This document shows positions 51,466 through 63,055 of a DNA stretch of 64,000 nt, piece after piece (positions within the stretch are counted from its first letter, which is position 1; every line of letters begins with the position of its first letter). This DNA is from Rhodanobacteraceae bacterium (GTDB lineage: Bacteria; Pseudomonadota; Gammaproteobacteria; Xanthomonadales; Ahniellaceae), in the NCBI GenBank assembly GCA_016708465.1, contig JADJFT010000001.1, positions 186,001 to 250,000 on the forward strand, in the 5' to 3' direction. A program made the translations under genes and the position numbers. Under the pieces are notes generated by a model, which did no database searches, was not told the origin of the DNA, and saw only the letters and a program-made list of their open reading frames with translations.

Positions 51466-52647
51466 TTACATCAGTTCAATAGCGATGGCGGTCGCCTCGC
51501 CGCCACCAATGCAGAGCGATGCGACGCCTTTTTTTAGACCTCTCGCCTGCAGTGCATGGATCAAAGTGACGACCACGCGTGCACCGCTGGCACCGATCGG
51601 ATGACCGAGCGCACAGGCACCACCGTTGACGTTGATCTTCGCGTGCGGAATGTCGAGGTCACGCATCGCTGCCATCGCGACCACGGCAAAGGCTTCGTTC
51701 ACTTCGAACAGATCGACGTCAGCGGCCGTCCAGCCAATCTGCTTCAGCAACTTCGCGATTGCGGGCGCTGGTGCGGTCGTAAACCAGGCTGGATCCTGGG
51801 CATGAGTGGCATGACCGAGCACGCGCGCAATCGGCTTCAGACCCCGCGCCAGTGCTTCGTTTTCGCGCATCATTACGGTGGCGGCGGCACCGTCGTTGAT
51901 GCTTGAGGAACTGGCTGCGGTGATGGTGCCATCCTTCTTGAACGCAGCCTTCAAGCTGCTGATCTTGCTGATGTCGCAGCGCCCGGGTTGTTCGTCGCTA
52001 TCGATCACGACATCACCTTTGCGACCAGTGACGGTGACTGGTGCAATTTCGTCCTTGAATGCACCGGAAGCCTGCGCCGCAAGTGCGCGCCGAACCGATT
52101 CGGCGGCGAAGGCGTCTTGGGCATCGCGGGTAAACGCGTACTTGTCGACACACTGTTCACCGAACACACCCATCGCCTGCTTGTCGTAGGGGTTGACCAA
52201 GCCGTCCCAGGCCATGTGGTCAATCGCCTCAAAATTGCCATATTTCACGCCGGTGCGACTGCCCGGTAACAGGTGCGGCGCATTGGTCATCGATTCCATG
52301 CCACCGGCAACGACAACGCTGGCATGCCCGAGTTTGAGCGTGTCATGGCCGAGCATGATCGCCTTCATGCCTGAGCCGCAGACTTTGTTGAGAGTCAGGC
52401 AGGCGGCCGCAGTCGAGATACCTGCGGCGAGTGCCGCTTGGCGTGCGGGTGCTTGTCCGAGCCCGGCCGGAAGGACGCAGCCCATCAACACTTCCTCGAC
52501 CTGATCTGCTGAAACACCCGCTTGTGCCAGTGCCGCGCGAATTGCGGTGGCCCCGAGTTGCGGCGTTGCAACACCAGTGAATTGACCGAGCAGGGAACCG
52601 ATCGCGGTACGCTTGGCGCCGACGATGACAACGGAATTTTCGGACAT
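51466..52647 (-). CDS. Acetyl-CoA C-acetyltransferase (thiolase)
   Basis: Degradative or biosynthetic thiolase of 393 residues that interconverts acetoacetyl-CoA and two acetyl-CoA. The nucleophile is in LNKVCGSGMKAIM, the catalytic His in GGACALGHPIGASGARV, and the acid-base Cys in SLCIGGGEATA, with Glu-Ala instead of the common Gln-Gly. ATG 52647 has GGAG upstream. It would close leucine degradation with the acetoacetate from HMG-CoA lyase once activated. Intact. Confidence 0.92.
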   Translation of the reverse strand: MSENSVVIVGAKRTAIGSLLGQFTGVATPQLGATAIRAALAQAGVSADQVEEVLMGCVLPAGLGQAPARQAALAAGISTAAACLTLNKVCGSGMKAIMLGHDTLKLGHASVVVAGGMESMTNAPHLLPGSRTGVKYGNFEAIDHMAWDGLVNPYDKQAMGVFGEQCVDKYAFTRDAQDAFAAESVRRALAAQASGAFKDEIAPVTVTGRKGDVVIDSDEQPGRCDISKISSLKAAFKKDGTITAASSSSINDGAAATVMMRENEALARGLKPIARVLGHATHAQDPAWFTTAPAPAIAKLLKQIGWTAADVDLFEVNEAFAVVAMAAMRDLDIPHAKINVNGGACALGHPIGASGARVVVTLIHALQARGLKKGVASLCIGGGEATAIAIELM

Positions 52648-52760
52648 GGCAGCTCCAGTGAATGTGTGGTGCGGGATTTGATTATCGCGGTGCAACATGA
52701 TCAGGGCAATCAAGAATCGTCACGGTTGTCGTCACCGCGCATGGCGGATAGCCTCGCGAC

Positions 52761-55700
52761 ATGCACCGAACGTTCGTCGCATGCGTGTTTTTGCTGACCG
52801 GTCTGTTCGGTTCGCCGGCTTTGCTTGCGGCGCAATCATCGACCATCGAAAGCGTGCGCTTTCACTCGATCACGGTTGAGCAGGGACTAAGCCAACCGAC
52901 CGTTCGCGCCATCCTGCAGGATCGTCACGGCTTTGTCTGGATCGGCACGCTCGATGGCCTGAATCGCAGTGACGGCAATCGTATCCGCGTGTTTCGCCAT
53001 CGTCCGGACGAGGTCGATAGCCTGTCTGACAACCACGTCGCAGCAATGGTCGAGGATGCTCAAGGTTTCCTGTGGATCGGCACCGGCGGTGGCGGATTAA
53101 ATCGCTACGACCCGGAAACCGATCGCTTCGAACATTTTCGCCATGATCCGGCAGATGCGGATTCGATTGCCGGCGACGGTGTGACCGCCGTGGCGAGAGC
53201 GGCCGACGGTGCGATCTGGGTCGCGACGTCGGCCGGTGGTCTGCAGCGCATCCATCCCGGTCAACACAGATTTGAGTCGGCACGCGATATCACGACATTG
53301 GCTGGTTTGAATGCCACGCGTGTGATTTCCCCGCGCCGCAATGGCCACCTGTTGATCGCCACTCGACTCGGCACCTACGAGATCGATGCCTTAGGCACGC
53401 TGGTCCGCGACTGGCACGACCCCGACCTCGGAGCGCTCGACAGCTACGTCGTCGATGAGGATGCCGACGACGCGGTCTGGATCGGTTCCGGCGATGCCGG
53501 TTTGTTCCGGATGCGGCCCGATGGCCAGGTGACACGATGGCGCGAACGGCCGGAAGGTCTGTCGGGCGACGCTATCCGTGCATTGCAAGTCGGCAAGGAT
53601 GGCGCGGTTTGGGTCGGCACGCTGACCGGTCTCACCCGCATCGATGCCAACGGCACCCTGCACAATTGGCGCTACGACCCCTACGGGCGGGTCGGGCTCG
53701 GTGCCCATCGCATCGAGTCGATGATGATCGATCGTGACGGACTCGTCTGGGTCGGCACTTGGGCGAATGGCATCAGCCTGCATGATCCAAACAGTTCGGG
53801 GTTTCGATTAGCACCATTCCGCCCCGGCGACCCGCGCTATCTGCCGCGCCCGACTGCGATTGCGGTCGCGCCGGCCGATGACGGCAAGCTCTGGATCGGT
53901 ATGCACGAGGAAGGTGGTGTCGCCTTGCTCGATCCGGCGACAGGTGTCGAGCGGGTGTATCGGCATGATCCAGACGATGCCAGTTCGATCGGTTCGTCGA
54001 CCGTGCAGGCGCTATGCCAGACGCGTGACGGAAGCCTCTGGGTCGGCTCGCCGACGGCTGGCTTGTCGCGGCTCGCAGCGGGTGCGAGCGGCTTCGAACA
54101 GTTCTTGCCCGATCCGGCCGACCCGGCATCGTTGCCCGGGCGCAATGTCTCCGGACTATTCGAGGACCGTGACGGTGCGCTGTGGGTCGCGACACTCGGC
54201 ATGGGTGTGGTGCGGCGCTGTGCCGGCTGCACCGGCTTCGAGCGATTCGAGCACATCAGCGGTGGACGTAGTCTGCCGCTGCAGGTCGTCAACCTGAGCT
54301 ACCAGACCCGCGATGGTGTGATGTGGTTTGGCCTGCGTAGCGATGGACTGGTGCGCTTCGATCCGGCCAACGGCGATCTGACGCACTACGCGCCAGAAGG
54401 TGAGGCAGCATTGAGCAGCGGCGTCATCACCGATCTGCTTGAAGATCGGACCGGCACGCTTTGGGTGGCCACTCAGGGCGGTGGGCTCAATCGTGGCGAG
54501 CGCGGCACTGACGGGCGCTATCGGTTTCATGCCATCCGAAGCAGTGATGGGCTCGGTTCGGATGCCGTTTCGGCGCTCGTCGAGGATGCCGACGGACATC
54601 TGTGGATTTCGCATTCAGCCGGTATTTCTCGGCTTACCTTGGCCGACCAGACATTGCTCAACTTCGAATGGTCGGAAGGGACACAGAGCCTCGGCTATTT
54701 CGTTGGTGCTGCGGCGCGCGGCGCGGATGGGGAAATCTATTTTGGCGGTCTTGAGGGGCTGACTCTGTTCCACCCCGATGCGGTGCGCGAGCCGAGGCCG
54801 CCGAAGCCGCCAGCGGTATCGATGATCAGCGTGCTCGGGTCAAATGCCATCGCCGATACCGACGCCGAATATGCCACTCGCCGGCTGATGCCAAACAGCG
54901 ATGGCGTCGTGCTCACGTATCGCGACAAGGTTATCAATTTCGATCTGACAGCATTCAATTTCACGCATCCGGCCGCAACCCGATACGCCTACCAACTCGA
55001 TGGTTTCGAAGACCAGTGGATCACGCTTGCACCCGGCACGAGTACTGCCAGCTTCACCGCGTTGCCCGCTGGTGACTACGCGCTGCGCTTGCGTGCGGTG
55101 GGGTCGGACAGCAAGCAATGGATCGAGTCGGCAGAGGCTTTGAATATTTCGGTGCGCCCGGCACCGTGGTGGTCGTGGTCGGCCTGGACGCTTTACGCGG
55201 CAGTGACGGTGCTGTGCACATGGGCGCTGTTGCAACGCGCCGCTCGATTCGCGCGTGCGCGATTGGTGCAGCAGCAGCGGCTGCGCCAGAGCGAAGAATG
55301 GTTGAGCATGGCGCTGGAGTCGTCGGGCGATGAGATCTGGGATGCCGATCTTGTGCGCGGCGTGATCGTGCGCCGGAATGCCAATCCAGAAACGGTGATA
55401 CCGGATCGCGAGCGCTTGCATCTGCAGGACATTTTTGCCGCGATTCACCCGGACGACCAGCAAGGCTATCTCGATGCTTACCATGCGGCAGTCAAGGGCA
55501 CGAGCCAGCGTATGAAAGCTAGTTTCCGATTGCCACACGCGGTGGCTGGCTTTGGGCGCTGTCCTACGGACGCGTGGTCGAACGTGACGTACTTGATCGT
55601 GCGACGCGCCTGATCGGTGTCTCCCGCGACATCACCGACATCATGCAGCATGAAGAAGCACTGCAGAAGCTTAACGCCGAACTGGAACATCGCGTCGATG

Positions 55701-56536
55701 CCCGCACGCGCGATTTGCAGACTGCGAACGGTCAGTTGCGGCGCACGCTGGATGAACTGCGGTTGGCGCAGAAGCAATTGGTCGAATCCGAGAAGATGGC
55801 GGCTTTAGGTGCGTTGGTTGCCGGTGTTGCGCACGAGATCAACACGCCGCTCGGTATCGGTGTGACCGCAGCCTCGCATCTGGAAACGGAATCGAAGCGC
55901 GTGCAAGTACTGGTCGCTGGCGGCGCGCTCAAACGATCTGACCTCGACGCGTACTTGGGTACCGCGGCGGATAGCTCAGCGCTGATCCTGCGCAATCTCA
56001 AGCGCGCCGATCATCTGGTCAAGAGCTTCAAGCAGGTGGCGGTCGACCAGTCGAGCGAACAGCGACGCGTGATTGAACTGGCCGAATACATCGACGAAAT
56101 CCTGACGTCATTGCACCCGCGATTGAAGCGCACTCACCACGACGTCACCGTCGACTGCGATCCATTGATTCGCGCCAACACCTATCCCGGCGCGTTTTAT
56201 CAAGTTGTCGTGAATCTGGTGATCAACTCGCTCGTGCACGGCTTCGAGGGCATCGACCACGGCAAGGTGCAGATCGCCGTGCGGGCCGCAGCCGGGCAGA
56301 TCGAACTCGACTATCGGGACGACGGCCGCGGTATGGAAGAAGTGGTGCGCAATCGAATTTTTGAGCCCTTCTTCACGACCAAACGCGGGCAGGGCGGATC
56401 AGGACTCGGCCTGCATATCGTCTACAACCTAGTCACCCAGATGCTCGGTGGAACGCTGATTTGCGAAAGCACGCCCGGCGCCGGAGTGCGTTTCCTGGTG
56501 TGCTTCCCGCAAGGCGATCTTCCGCTGAAGTCCTGA
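52761..56536 (+). CDS. Two-component regulator-propeller sensor histidine kinase (frameshifted)
   Basis: About 1258 residues. A signal peptide is followed by about fourteen propeller repeats of the W-I/V-G-T type (HGFVWIGTLDGLNR, DGAVWVGTLTGLTRID), enough for two seven-bladed propellers, then a YYY domain (YAYQLDGFEDQWI). One membrane helix lies at about 815 (WTLYAAVTVLCTWALL), followed by a PAS fold and a kinase with ALGALVAGVAHEINTPLGIG (H box) and NLVINSLVHGFEG, DDGRGM, GSGLGLHIV (ATP site). The frame breaks at about 55535-55545. FRLPH is followed, one frame over, by GGWLWALSYGRVVERDVLDRATRL. No receiver domain is seen. The propellers probably sense polysaccharide fragments (family inference). 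Confidence 0.85.
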
Positions 56537-58048
56537 TCAGTCCGGGAAGCGATGACGGATCTGTTCGGCGCGATGCCAGTTGTCGAACAGCAAGTGAACC
56601 AAACGCGGATCGAATTTTTTACCGGTCTGCTCGTTGATGAAGCCGCGAATGTCGTCCGCCGTCCACGCTTCCTTGTAACAACGCTTGCTGCCGAGTGCAT
56701 CGAATACGTCGGCTAGCGCGGTGATGCGGCCACCGATCGAGATTTCATCACCCCTGAGTCCGCGCGGATAACCGGAACCATCCCAGTTCTCATGGTGATC
56801 TTCGGCGATGATCGCAGCGAGTTGCAGCAGCGGCAGGCGCGATGCGGCTAACCATTGCGCACCGATGCGGGCATGCGTACGCATCACGTCGGTTTCCTCC
56901 GACGTATGCGAACCCGGCTTGTTGAGGACCGAGTCGGGAATGCCGATCTTGCCAATATCATGCAGCGGCGCGGCGTAGCGCAGCATTTCGCGCGCACGCG
57001 ATTCGAGGCCATAGGCTTCGGCCAGCAGGTCGGCAAGGTGGCCGACGCGCTTGACGTGGTTGAGCGTGTCCTTGGACCGGCTTTCCGCAACGCCGGCGAG
57101 CAGCGTGACGATTTCGACTTGCGAGTCGAACATTTCGCGTTGCAGGTGCAGGTTCTCAAACGCGATCGAGACATTGGTACAGAACACCTCGACCAACTTC
57201 ATGTCGAGTGGACTCAGATCCCAGGTTTCGCCGACGTAGAGCAGACTCTCGGTGCGATGGCTATCGGTGAAATGCAGGACGTAATGGTCTTTGTTGAAGA
57301 CGTGGCGCTTGCGCGAGTAGGCATCGCGCAGGCTGTCGGCGATACGCGGCGGCAGGCGCTCATCAGCATTGTTGTCGACGAAGCGGGCATAGTCGCCGTT
57401 CGCAGCCGCGACCAAGAAGTGTTCCGGTGTTTGCGTTGCCGGGCGCGGCACCTTGCAATACAACGCGCCACGCTCGACGCCAACCAGCGTCGTCAACTGG
57501 CCCAGCACGGCAGACGCGAATTCATGTGAATGCTGGTGCGAAAAGATGCGTGCCGAGGCTTCGATCACGCGTTCGAGGCCACGTTTGTTGGCCTCGATGG
57601 TCATGATGTCGCGGTGTGCGCGCAGGGTCGCGTACATCATCGTCGACAGTTTTTGCGCCGTCAGTTCGGTCTTTTCCTTGTAGTCATTGATGTCGTAGTT
57701 GGCGATGACATCCTGTTCCGGCGCTTGTCCGGGCTGGCCGGTGCGCAACACGATGCGTACGAAGCGGTTGCCGAGTTCGTTGCGGATCACCTTGACCAGA
57801 TCGAGACCGGCCTGATCACTCTCCATGACGACGTCAAGCAGCATCACCGAAGTATCTGGATTCGCGGCGATCAGGCCGCGTGCTTCCTTGGCCGAATACG
57901 CTTGCAGAAACTGCAGCGGACGGTTCTCAAAACGGAAGTTCGACAAGACCAGGCGGGTGACATTGTGCACCTCTGGTTCGTCATCGACGATCATCACCTT
58001 CCACGGCTGAGTGCTCGTGGATTCTTCCGGTGCGAACATCTCATCCAT
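56537..58048 (-). CDS. HD-GYP response regulator
   Basis: A 503-residue protein. The receiver domain has IVDDEP and the phosphorylated Asp in VMLLDVVMES. A DUF3369-like middle region with GAF-like text (LTTLVGVERGALYC) follows. The C-terminal HD-GYP phosphodiesterase has LHDIGKIGIPDSVLNKPG and HHENWDGSGYPRGLRGDEIS, with complete metal ligands, so cyclic di-GMP hydrolysis is likely. It converges on the sensor kinase gene with no bases between. Pairing of the two is plausible but unproven. Confidence 0.9.
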   Translation of the reverse strand: MDEMFAPEESTSTQPWKVMIVDDEPEVHNVTRLVLSNFRFENRPLQFLQAYSAKEARGLIAANPDTSVMLLDVVMESDQAGLDLVKVIRNELGNRFVRIVLRTGQPGQAPEQDVIANYDINDYKEKTELTAQKLSTMMYATLRAHRDIMTIEANKRGLERVIEASARIFSHQHSHEFASAVLGQLTTLVGVERGALYCKVPRPATQTPEHFLVAAANGDYARFVDNNADERLPPRIADSLRDAYSRKRHVFNKDHYVLHFTDSHRTESLLYVGETWDLSPLDMKLVEVFCTNVSIAFENLHLQREMFDSQVEIVTLLAGVAESRSKDTLNHVKRVGHLADLLAEAYGLESRAREMLRYAAPLHDIGKIGIPDSVLNKPGSHTSEETDVMRTHARIGAQWLAASRLPLLQLAAIIAEDHHENWDGSGYPRGLRGDEISIGGRITALADVFDALGSKRCYKEAWTADDIRGFINEQTGKKFDPRLVHLLFDNWHRAEQIRHRFPD

Positions 58049-58158
58049 CGCGGCAGGCCCTTGAACAATCCCGGCCTGAGCCTAGCAGCCTCGGATGAAA
58101 ACGGAAGTCACCGCTGCGACCGTTGATCAGGTCGGCCCTGGTGCGGCCATGATCGGCG

Positions 58159-59316
58159 TCAGCCGCGCCCTTCGACCAGTTCGCGACCGATCAGCATTTG
58201 CCGGATCTCGTTGGTGCCGGCGCCGATTTCATACAGTTTGGCATCACGCAACAGGCGGCCTGCGGGATAGTCGTTGATGTAGCCGTTACCGCCGAGCGTC
58301 TGGATCGCCTCCAGTGTGACTTGAACCGCCGAGCGCGACGCGTGCAACAGGCAGGACGCGGAATCGACGCGCGATTTGTGCCCGGCGTCGTAGTCACGAG
58401 CAATCTGGTAGGCGAAAGCGCGTGAACTCTGCAGTGCGGTGTACATGTCGGCGAACTTGGCCTGCATGATGCCGAAGCGGCCGATCGGGGTATCGAATTG
58501 TTTGCGTTCGCGGGAATAGGCCAGCGCCAGTTCCATCGCCGCTTGCATCAGTCCGATGGGTCCACCGGACAGCACTAGACGCTCGGTATTCAGGCCGCTC
58601 ATCAAGACTTTGACACCCTGGTTCACTTCACCGAGCACGTTTGCTGCGGGAATTTCACAATCTTCGAACACCAGTTCGCAGGTGTTGGAACCGCGCATGC
58701 CGAGCTTGTCCAGCTTTTGCGCCGTGCGGAAGCCTTTCATCCCCTTCTCGACGATGAAGGCGGTCATCGCCCGCGACTTCATGTCCTTCGGGGCGGTGCG
58801 CATGTACACGACAAGGATGTCGGCATCGGGGCCGTTGGTGATCCACATTTTCGAACCGTTGGCGACGTAGACATCGCCGTGCAGTTCGGCACGGCATACC
58901 ATCGAGCCGACGACATCCGAACCAGCGCCCGGTTCGCTCATCGCCAGGGCACCGACGTGCTCACCCGAACACAGCTTCGGCAGATACGTTGCACGCTGCA
59001 CTTCGGTGGCGTTGTTGTAGAGATTCTGGACGCACAGGTTCGAATGTGCGCCATAACTCAGTCCGACCGATCCAGACGCGCGAGAGATTTCCTCCATCGC
59101 CACCAGATGCGCCAGATAACCCATTTCCGAACCGCCGTATGCACCGGGCAGGGTGATGCCGAGCAGCCCCAATTCGCCGAACTTCAGCCACAGGTCTGCC
59201 GGGAACAGGTTGTCGTGATCGATCTGCGCCGCACGCGGCGCGATCTCCTTCTCGGCAAAGGCGCGCACCGTGTCGCGCAGTAGGTCAATGTCTTCGCCGA
59301 GCGGAAATGCGCGCAT
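58159..59316 (-). CDS. ivd: Isovaleryl-CoA dehydrogenase
   Basis: FAD acyl-CoA dehydrogenase of 385 residues, oxidising isovaleryl-CoA to methylcrotonyl-CoA (liuA). The catalytic Glu is in [19 protein letters not shown], the position used by isovaleryl-CoA dehydrogenases; short-chain enzymes place it elsewhere. [20 protein letters not shown] and [19 protein letters not shown] are other landmarks. It follows leucine dehydrogenase by five bases, one operon. Confidence 0.93.
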   Translation of the reverse strand: MRAFPLGEDIDLLRDTVRAFAEKEIAPRAAQIDHDNLFPADLWLKFGELGLLGITLPGAYGGSEMGYLAHLVAMEEISRASGSVGLSYGAHSNLCVQNLYNNATEVQRATYLPKLCSGEHVGALAMSEPGAGSDVVGSMVCRAELHGDVYVANGSKMWITNGPDADILVVYMRTAPKDMKSRAMTAFIVEKGMKGFRTAQKLDKLGMRGSNTCELVFEDCEIPAANVLGEVNQGVKVLMSGLNTERLVLSGGPIGLMQAAMELALAYSRERKQFDTPIGRFGIMQAKFADMYTALQSSRAFAYQIARDYDAGHKSRVDSASCLLHASRSAVQVTLEAIQTLGGNGYINDYPAGRLLRDAKLYEIGAGTNEIRQMLIGRELVEGRG

Positions 59317-59321
59317 GCGGA

Positions 59322-60428
59322 TCAGCCCAGTCCGCGCATGCGACCCAGGAAGCGAGGGGCGCCGTTGCCCATATGCGGCAGACGAATCTTGCCGATGGTC
59401 TGGATGCGTTCTTCGGCCATGCGGTCGGCGGCTTTGTAGCTCGGGATATTGTCGCGCTTGCTGATCGCGAAGATCTTGCCGAGGTTGTGGTAGATCGTTC
59501 GCATCATGCGCATCGCACGTTCGCGGTTGTAGCCGTCGATTTCCAGCGACACGTTCATCAATCCGCCGGCATTCACCGCGTAGTCGGGCGCGTAGATGAT
59601 GCCGCGGCGCTCTACTTCATCACCGCAGTCTTCGGTAGCGAGTTGGTTGTTGGCGGCACCACAGATGGCCTTGAACTTGAAGCGCGGGATGGTGCTGTGG
59701 TTGACCGTGCCGCCGAGTGCGCAGGGCGAATAGACATCGGCATCGACGTCGTAGATATCGTCGAGACTGACTGCTTCGCAGCCAAATTCGTCGACGCATC
59801 GCTGCACCGAATCCTTGTTGATGTCGGTCACGAATACTTTCGCGCCGTGTTCACGCAGCAGCTTCACATATTCCATGCCGACGTGGCCGACGCCCTGCAC
59901 CGCGTAGGAATACTTGCCGACTTCCTCATTGCCGAATTTTGCGTTCAGTGTCGCCATCAGCCCCTGCAAGGTGCCGTAGGCGGTGAACGGCGACGGATCA
60001 CCCGAACCGCCATGCACCTGGTGCACACCGGTCACGAAATCGGTTTCCTTGAGCACCCATTCCATATCGTTGACATCGATGCCGACGTCTTCGGCGGTGA
60101 TGTAACGACCATTCAAGGAATTCACGTAGCGACCGAACGCACGGAACAGTGCTTCCGACTTGTCCTTGGACGGGTCGCCGATGATGACGCCCTTGCCGCC
60201 GCCGAGGTTCAGACCAGACACTGCTGCCTTGTAGGTCATGCCGCGCGACAGGCGCAGCACGTCGTTGAGCGCGTCCTGTTCCGTCTTGTAAGGCCACATC
60301 CGCAGACCACCGAGCGCCGGTCCGAGGACAGTGTTGTGGATCGCGATGATCGCCTTGAGGCCAGCGTCCTTGTTATGGCAGAAGACGACTTCCTCGTGAC
60401 CCGTGGATGCGAGCGTTTCGAAAATCAT
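59322..60428 (-). CDS. ldh: Leucine dehydrogenase
   Basis: NAD-dependent Glu/Leu/Phe/Val dehydrogenase, 368 residues, deaminating leucine, valine and isoleucine to keto acids. [12 protein letters not shown] and [15 protein letters not shown] contain the substrate and catalytic lysines, and the Rossmann loop is [19 protein letters not shown] 60428 ([14 protein letters not shown]) has GGAG upstream. In-frame codons further upstream lack conserved text. First gene before ivd; it starts the leucine pathway here. Confidence 0.9.
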   Translation of the reverse strand: MIFETLASTGHEEVVFCHNKDAGLKAIIAIHNTVLGPALGGLRMWPYKTEQDALNDVLRLSRGMTYKAAVSGLNLGGGKGVIIGDPSKDKSEALFRAFGRYVNSLNGRYITAEDVGIDVNDMEWVLKETDFVTGVHQVHGGSGDPSPFTAYGTLQGLMATLNAKFGNEEVGKYSYAVQGVGHVGMEYVKLLREHGAKVFVTDINKDSVQRCVDEFGCEAVSLDDIYDVDADVYSPCALGGTVNHSTIPRFKFKAICGAANNQLATEDCGDEVERRGIIYAPDYAVNAGGLMNVSLEIDGYNRERAMRMMRTIYHNLGKIFAISKRDNIPSYKAADRMAEERIQTIGKIRLPHMGNGAPRFLGRMRGLG

Positions 60429-60547
60429 GGGGCGAACTCCAGAACGAAATGAGGCGGGAAGCGGGGCATCGGCGTGCATGAGCCGGGGCCGACCGCGGGC
60501 GGCGCGAAGTGTAGCCACCTCGCAGCGGCGCCGGAAGGGTGGTCTGT

Positions 60548-60578
60548 TTGACTGGCGTTTACTCGCGCTTGCTATTGT
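60548..60578 (+). promoter_or_regulatory. Possible sigma-70 promoter
   Basis: TTGACT (60548) and TATTGT (60573) with 19 bases between, 30 bases before the start of the LolA-like gene. Spacing is long, so only moderate support. Confidence 0.4.
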
Positions 60579-60607
60579 TCGCGCACTTCTATCCAAGGAG
60601 ATCCGCC

Positions 60608-61222
60608 ATGTTGCTGCGTTCCCTGCTGCTGTCGTTCGTTCTGCTGTCCACCACGCTGATGCCAGCGAGCGTGCGCGCCGATGAAACTGCTGTTCGTGCC
60701 GAACTCGTGGCGCAATGGCGCAAAATGTTCGACGCGCGTGACCTCGCATTCAGCGCCGTGGTCAATACCACCGACAAGAAAGGCCGTGTTACCCATTCTG
60801 AGATGCGAGTGAACTGGCCGAATAAGTTCCACATGAAATCAACTGAGAGCGAGTTCATCATCATTGGTGACCACACTTGGATGAAGCCCAAAGATGGTGG
60901 TTGGATGAAGTTTCCGATGAGCATGAAGAAAGTCATCGATCAGTTCACGCCGGAAGTGATGAAGGCCTCGATGGACGGCATGACCAATGTCCGTTATGTC
61001 GGCGACGAAGACGTGAATGGCATTGCTTGCAAGGTCTACAGCTACGACTTTGATGTCAAAGTGATGGGCTTTCGCTCGCAGGGATCCAGCACCATTTATT
61101 CGAATAGCGACAGCGGCTATCCGGTGCGGGTGATTACCGATGGCGAAGCCATGGGCCAGCGCAGCAATACTGTGGTCGACTACACCTACGATCCGAACAT
61201 CCGCGTCGCCGCACCGAACTGA
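60608..61222 (+). CDS. Exported LolA-like protein
   Basis: A 204-residue secreted protein with signal peptide LLLSTTLMPASVRA. The mature domain reads AVVNTTDKKGRVTHSEMRVNWP, IIGDHTWMKPKDGGWMKFP, a Met-rich middle, and GIACKVYSYDFDVKVMG with YPVRVITDGEAMG. This is the half-barrel pattern of LolA/LppX-like lipid-binding proteins, though no single motif proves it. AAGGAG seven bases upstream supports ATG 60608. Monocistronic. Function unknown. Confidence 0.72.
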   Translation: MLLRSLLLSFVLLSTTLMPASVRADETAVRAELVAQWRKMFDARDLAFSAVVNTTDKKGRVTHSEMRVNWPNKFHMKSTESEFIIIGDHTWMKPKDGGWMKFPMSMKKVIDQFTPEVMKASMDGMTNVRYVGDEDVNGIACKVYSYDFDVKVMGFRSQGSSTIYSNSDSGYPVRVITDGEAMGQRSNTVVDYTYDPNIRVAAPN

Positions 61223-61228
61223 CCAGCA

Positions 61229-61251
61229 GGGGAGCGGGTTGAGCGCTCCCC
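61229..61251 (+). terminator. Hairpin between convergent genes
   Basis: GGGGAGCG pairs with CGCTCCCC around a seven-base loop between the LolA-like gene and phoD, which converge. There is no T run, so it may act weakly or with Rho. Confidence 0.4.
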
Positions 61252-61261
61252 GGATTACTTC

Positions 61262-62896
61262 TCAGACCTTTTCGACACCCGGCTTGCCATCCTCAACGCG
61301 GAAGCTGGCGATGGTGGTAATGCCGGAGTCGTGGCGTTTTTCGTTATCGAGCGCGCGCAAGCGGGCGTCGCACCCGTGCTTGCTGATTTCGAACGCGAGA
61401 TAGCCCCGCTTCGTGGTGTTGCCGTATTTGACGTGTGGGTTCTGCGGCAGCCGCGGGTTGAATTGGGTCTCGCTCCAGCCTTGTGATGCGAGCGACGTGC
61501 CGCAAAATTCGGCAGCAAGTACCGGCGATTCCGGCTTGTCGGGATTGCTATGCACGTCGGCAACGACTGCAGCATGGATGTCACCGCCGAGAATCAGCGG
61601 ATTCCGCAATTGGTGCGTCGCGATCGATGCAAGCACGCGCTCGCGCGTGGCCGGGTAACCGTCCCAGCCATCGGTCCAGCGCGTCATTTCTCCATCGCGC
61701 AAGGTACCGAAGCGCGAAAAGATGGTTTCCTGCGCAATCACGTTCCACTGCGCGCGGCTATTTGCCATCGCGCCGTCCAGCCATTGTTCCTGCGGCAACC
61801 CGATCATGCTGCGCGACGGCTCCATCACCACCGGACATTCTTTCTCGGTGACTTCGTTCGAGCCGCCGCCCTTGTACGGATCCGAACAGGCTTGCGGATC
61901 GCGGTATTGGCGGTTGTCGACCAAATAGAAACGTGCGAATTCACCATAGTCGAGCGTGTCATAGATACGCATTTCGTTGGCCTTTGGGCGCATCGTGAGC
62001 GGCATCGGCATGTGCTCGAAGAAGGCTTGGTAGGCGCCAGCTCGGCGCAGTAGGAAACTGGGGTCGAGGTTTTCACTCTGGTCGGCGGCGTAGTCGTTTT
62101 CAACTTCGTGGTCGTCCCAAGTGAATGCCCATGGCATCGCCGCGTGGCTTGCCTGCAGGTCGGGATCAGATTTGTACTGGGCATGGCGCACGCGATAACG
62201 ATCCAGGGTATTCGCCTCGCCACCGACATGGCGGCGTACCAAATTGTCTCCCCAGTTGCTTTCGTAGATGTAGTCGCCGACGAAGAACATCAGGTCCAGG
62301 CCTTCGTTGGCGAGATGTCGATGCGCGGCGAAATACGCCTGTTCGTAATGCTGGCAGGAGGCAACGGCGAAGCGCAGTTTGTCGAGCTTCGATCCGGGTG
62401 CCTCGGCGGTACGCGTACGACCCACCGGACTCACCTCATCGCCGCAGATGAATCGGTACCAATACCAACGCCCCGGTTCGAGGCCGCGCACATCGACATG
62501 CGCGCTGTGCGCCAGTTCTGGCACTGCACGCACGCCACCCTTGCGCACGATATGCGTGAATTGCTCGTCGCTGGCAACCTGCCATTCAATGTGGATCATG
62601 TCTGGCACCATGCCGCCGTCGGGCTGCAGCGGTTCCGGCGCAAGGCGCGTCCATAACGAAATGCCATCCGCACGTGGATAACCGGAGGCGACGCCGAGGG
62701 TAAATGGATATCCGGTGAAGCGCGGCAACACCCAGCCATCGGCTGCACGCACTGATCGCGGGGCCAACGACATCGCAATCGTTGCAGCACTGAATGCAAA
62801 CGCGGCACGGATCACATCTCGGCGTGTCACTTGGGCGGTGCGCGTGCGCAGACGCTGGATCAGACGCTGGGCGCGATCGAAGGTCTCATCATGCAT
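61262..62896 (-). CDS. phoD: PhoD-family alkaline phosphatase
   Basis: A 544-residue periplasmic phosphodiesterase/phosphatase with a twin-arginine signal (VTRRDVIRAAFAFSAATIAM) cleaved near VRAADG. An N-terminal beta domain to about 150 (PFTLGVASGYPRADGISLWTRL) precedes the metal core: FAVASCQHYEQAYFAAHRHL, FFVGDYIYESNWG, FTWDDHEVENDY and GGDIHAAVVADVHS. Such enzymes release phosphate from phosphodiesters, using Fe and Ca (family knowledge). I see no Pho box upstream. Intact. Confidence 0.9.
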   Translation of the reverse strand: MHDETFDRAQRLIQRLRTRTAQVTRRDVIRAAFAFSAATIAMSLAPRSVRAADGWVLPRFTGYPFTLGVASGYPRADGISLWTRLAPEPLQPDGGMVPDMIHIEWQVASDEQFTHIVRKGGVRAVPELAHSAHVDVRGLEPGRWYWYRFICGDEVSPVGRTRTAEAPGSKLDKLRFAVASCQHYEQAYFAAHRHLANEGLDLMFFVGDYIYESNWGDNLVRRHVGGEANTLDRYRVRHAQYKSDPDLQASHAAMPWAFTWDDHEVENDYAADQSENLDPSFLLRRAGAYQAFFEHMPMPLTMRPKANEMRIYDTLDYGEFARFYLVDNRQYRDPQACSDPYKGGGSNEVTEKECPVVMEPSRSMIGLPQEQWLDGAMANSRAQWNVIAQETIFSRFGTLRDGEMTRWTDGWDGYPATRERVLASIATHQLRNPLILGGDIHAAVVADVHSNPDKPESPVLAAEFCGTSLASQGWSETQFNPRLPQNPHVKYGNTTKRGYLAFEISKHGCDARLRALDNEKRHDSGITTIASFRVEDGKPGVEKV

Positions 62897-63055
62897 GCAG
62901 ATCTCCCGAAACTTGGCTTTTGAGTGATGTCGGATCGTTGCAGCTTAGCAATTCAGGCCGATGTCCGTACGTGCCGAAATCGCCGATGGCACAAACCAAT
63001 CTATCCGGGCGCATCGCTACAATGGGCGTCTTCCCAGGTTGTACCGGAGTTCCCG

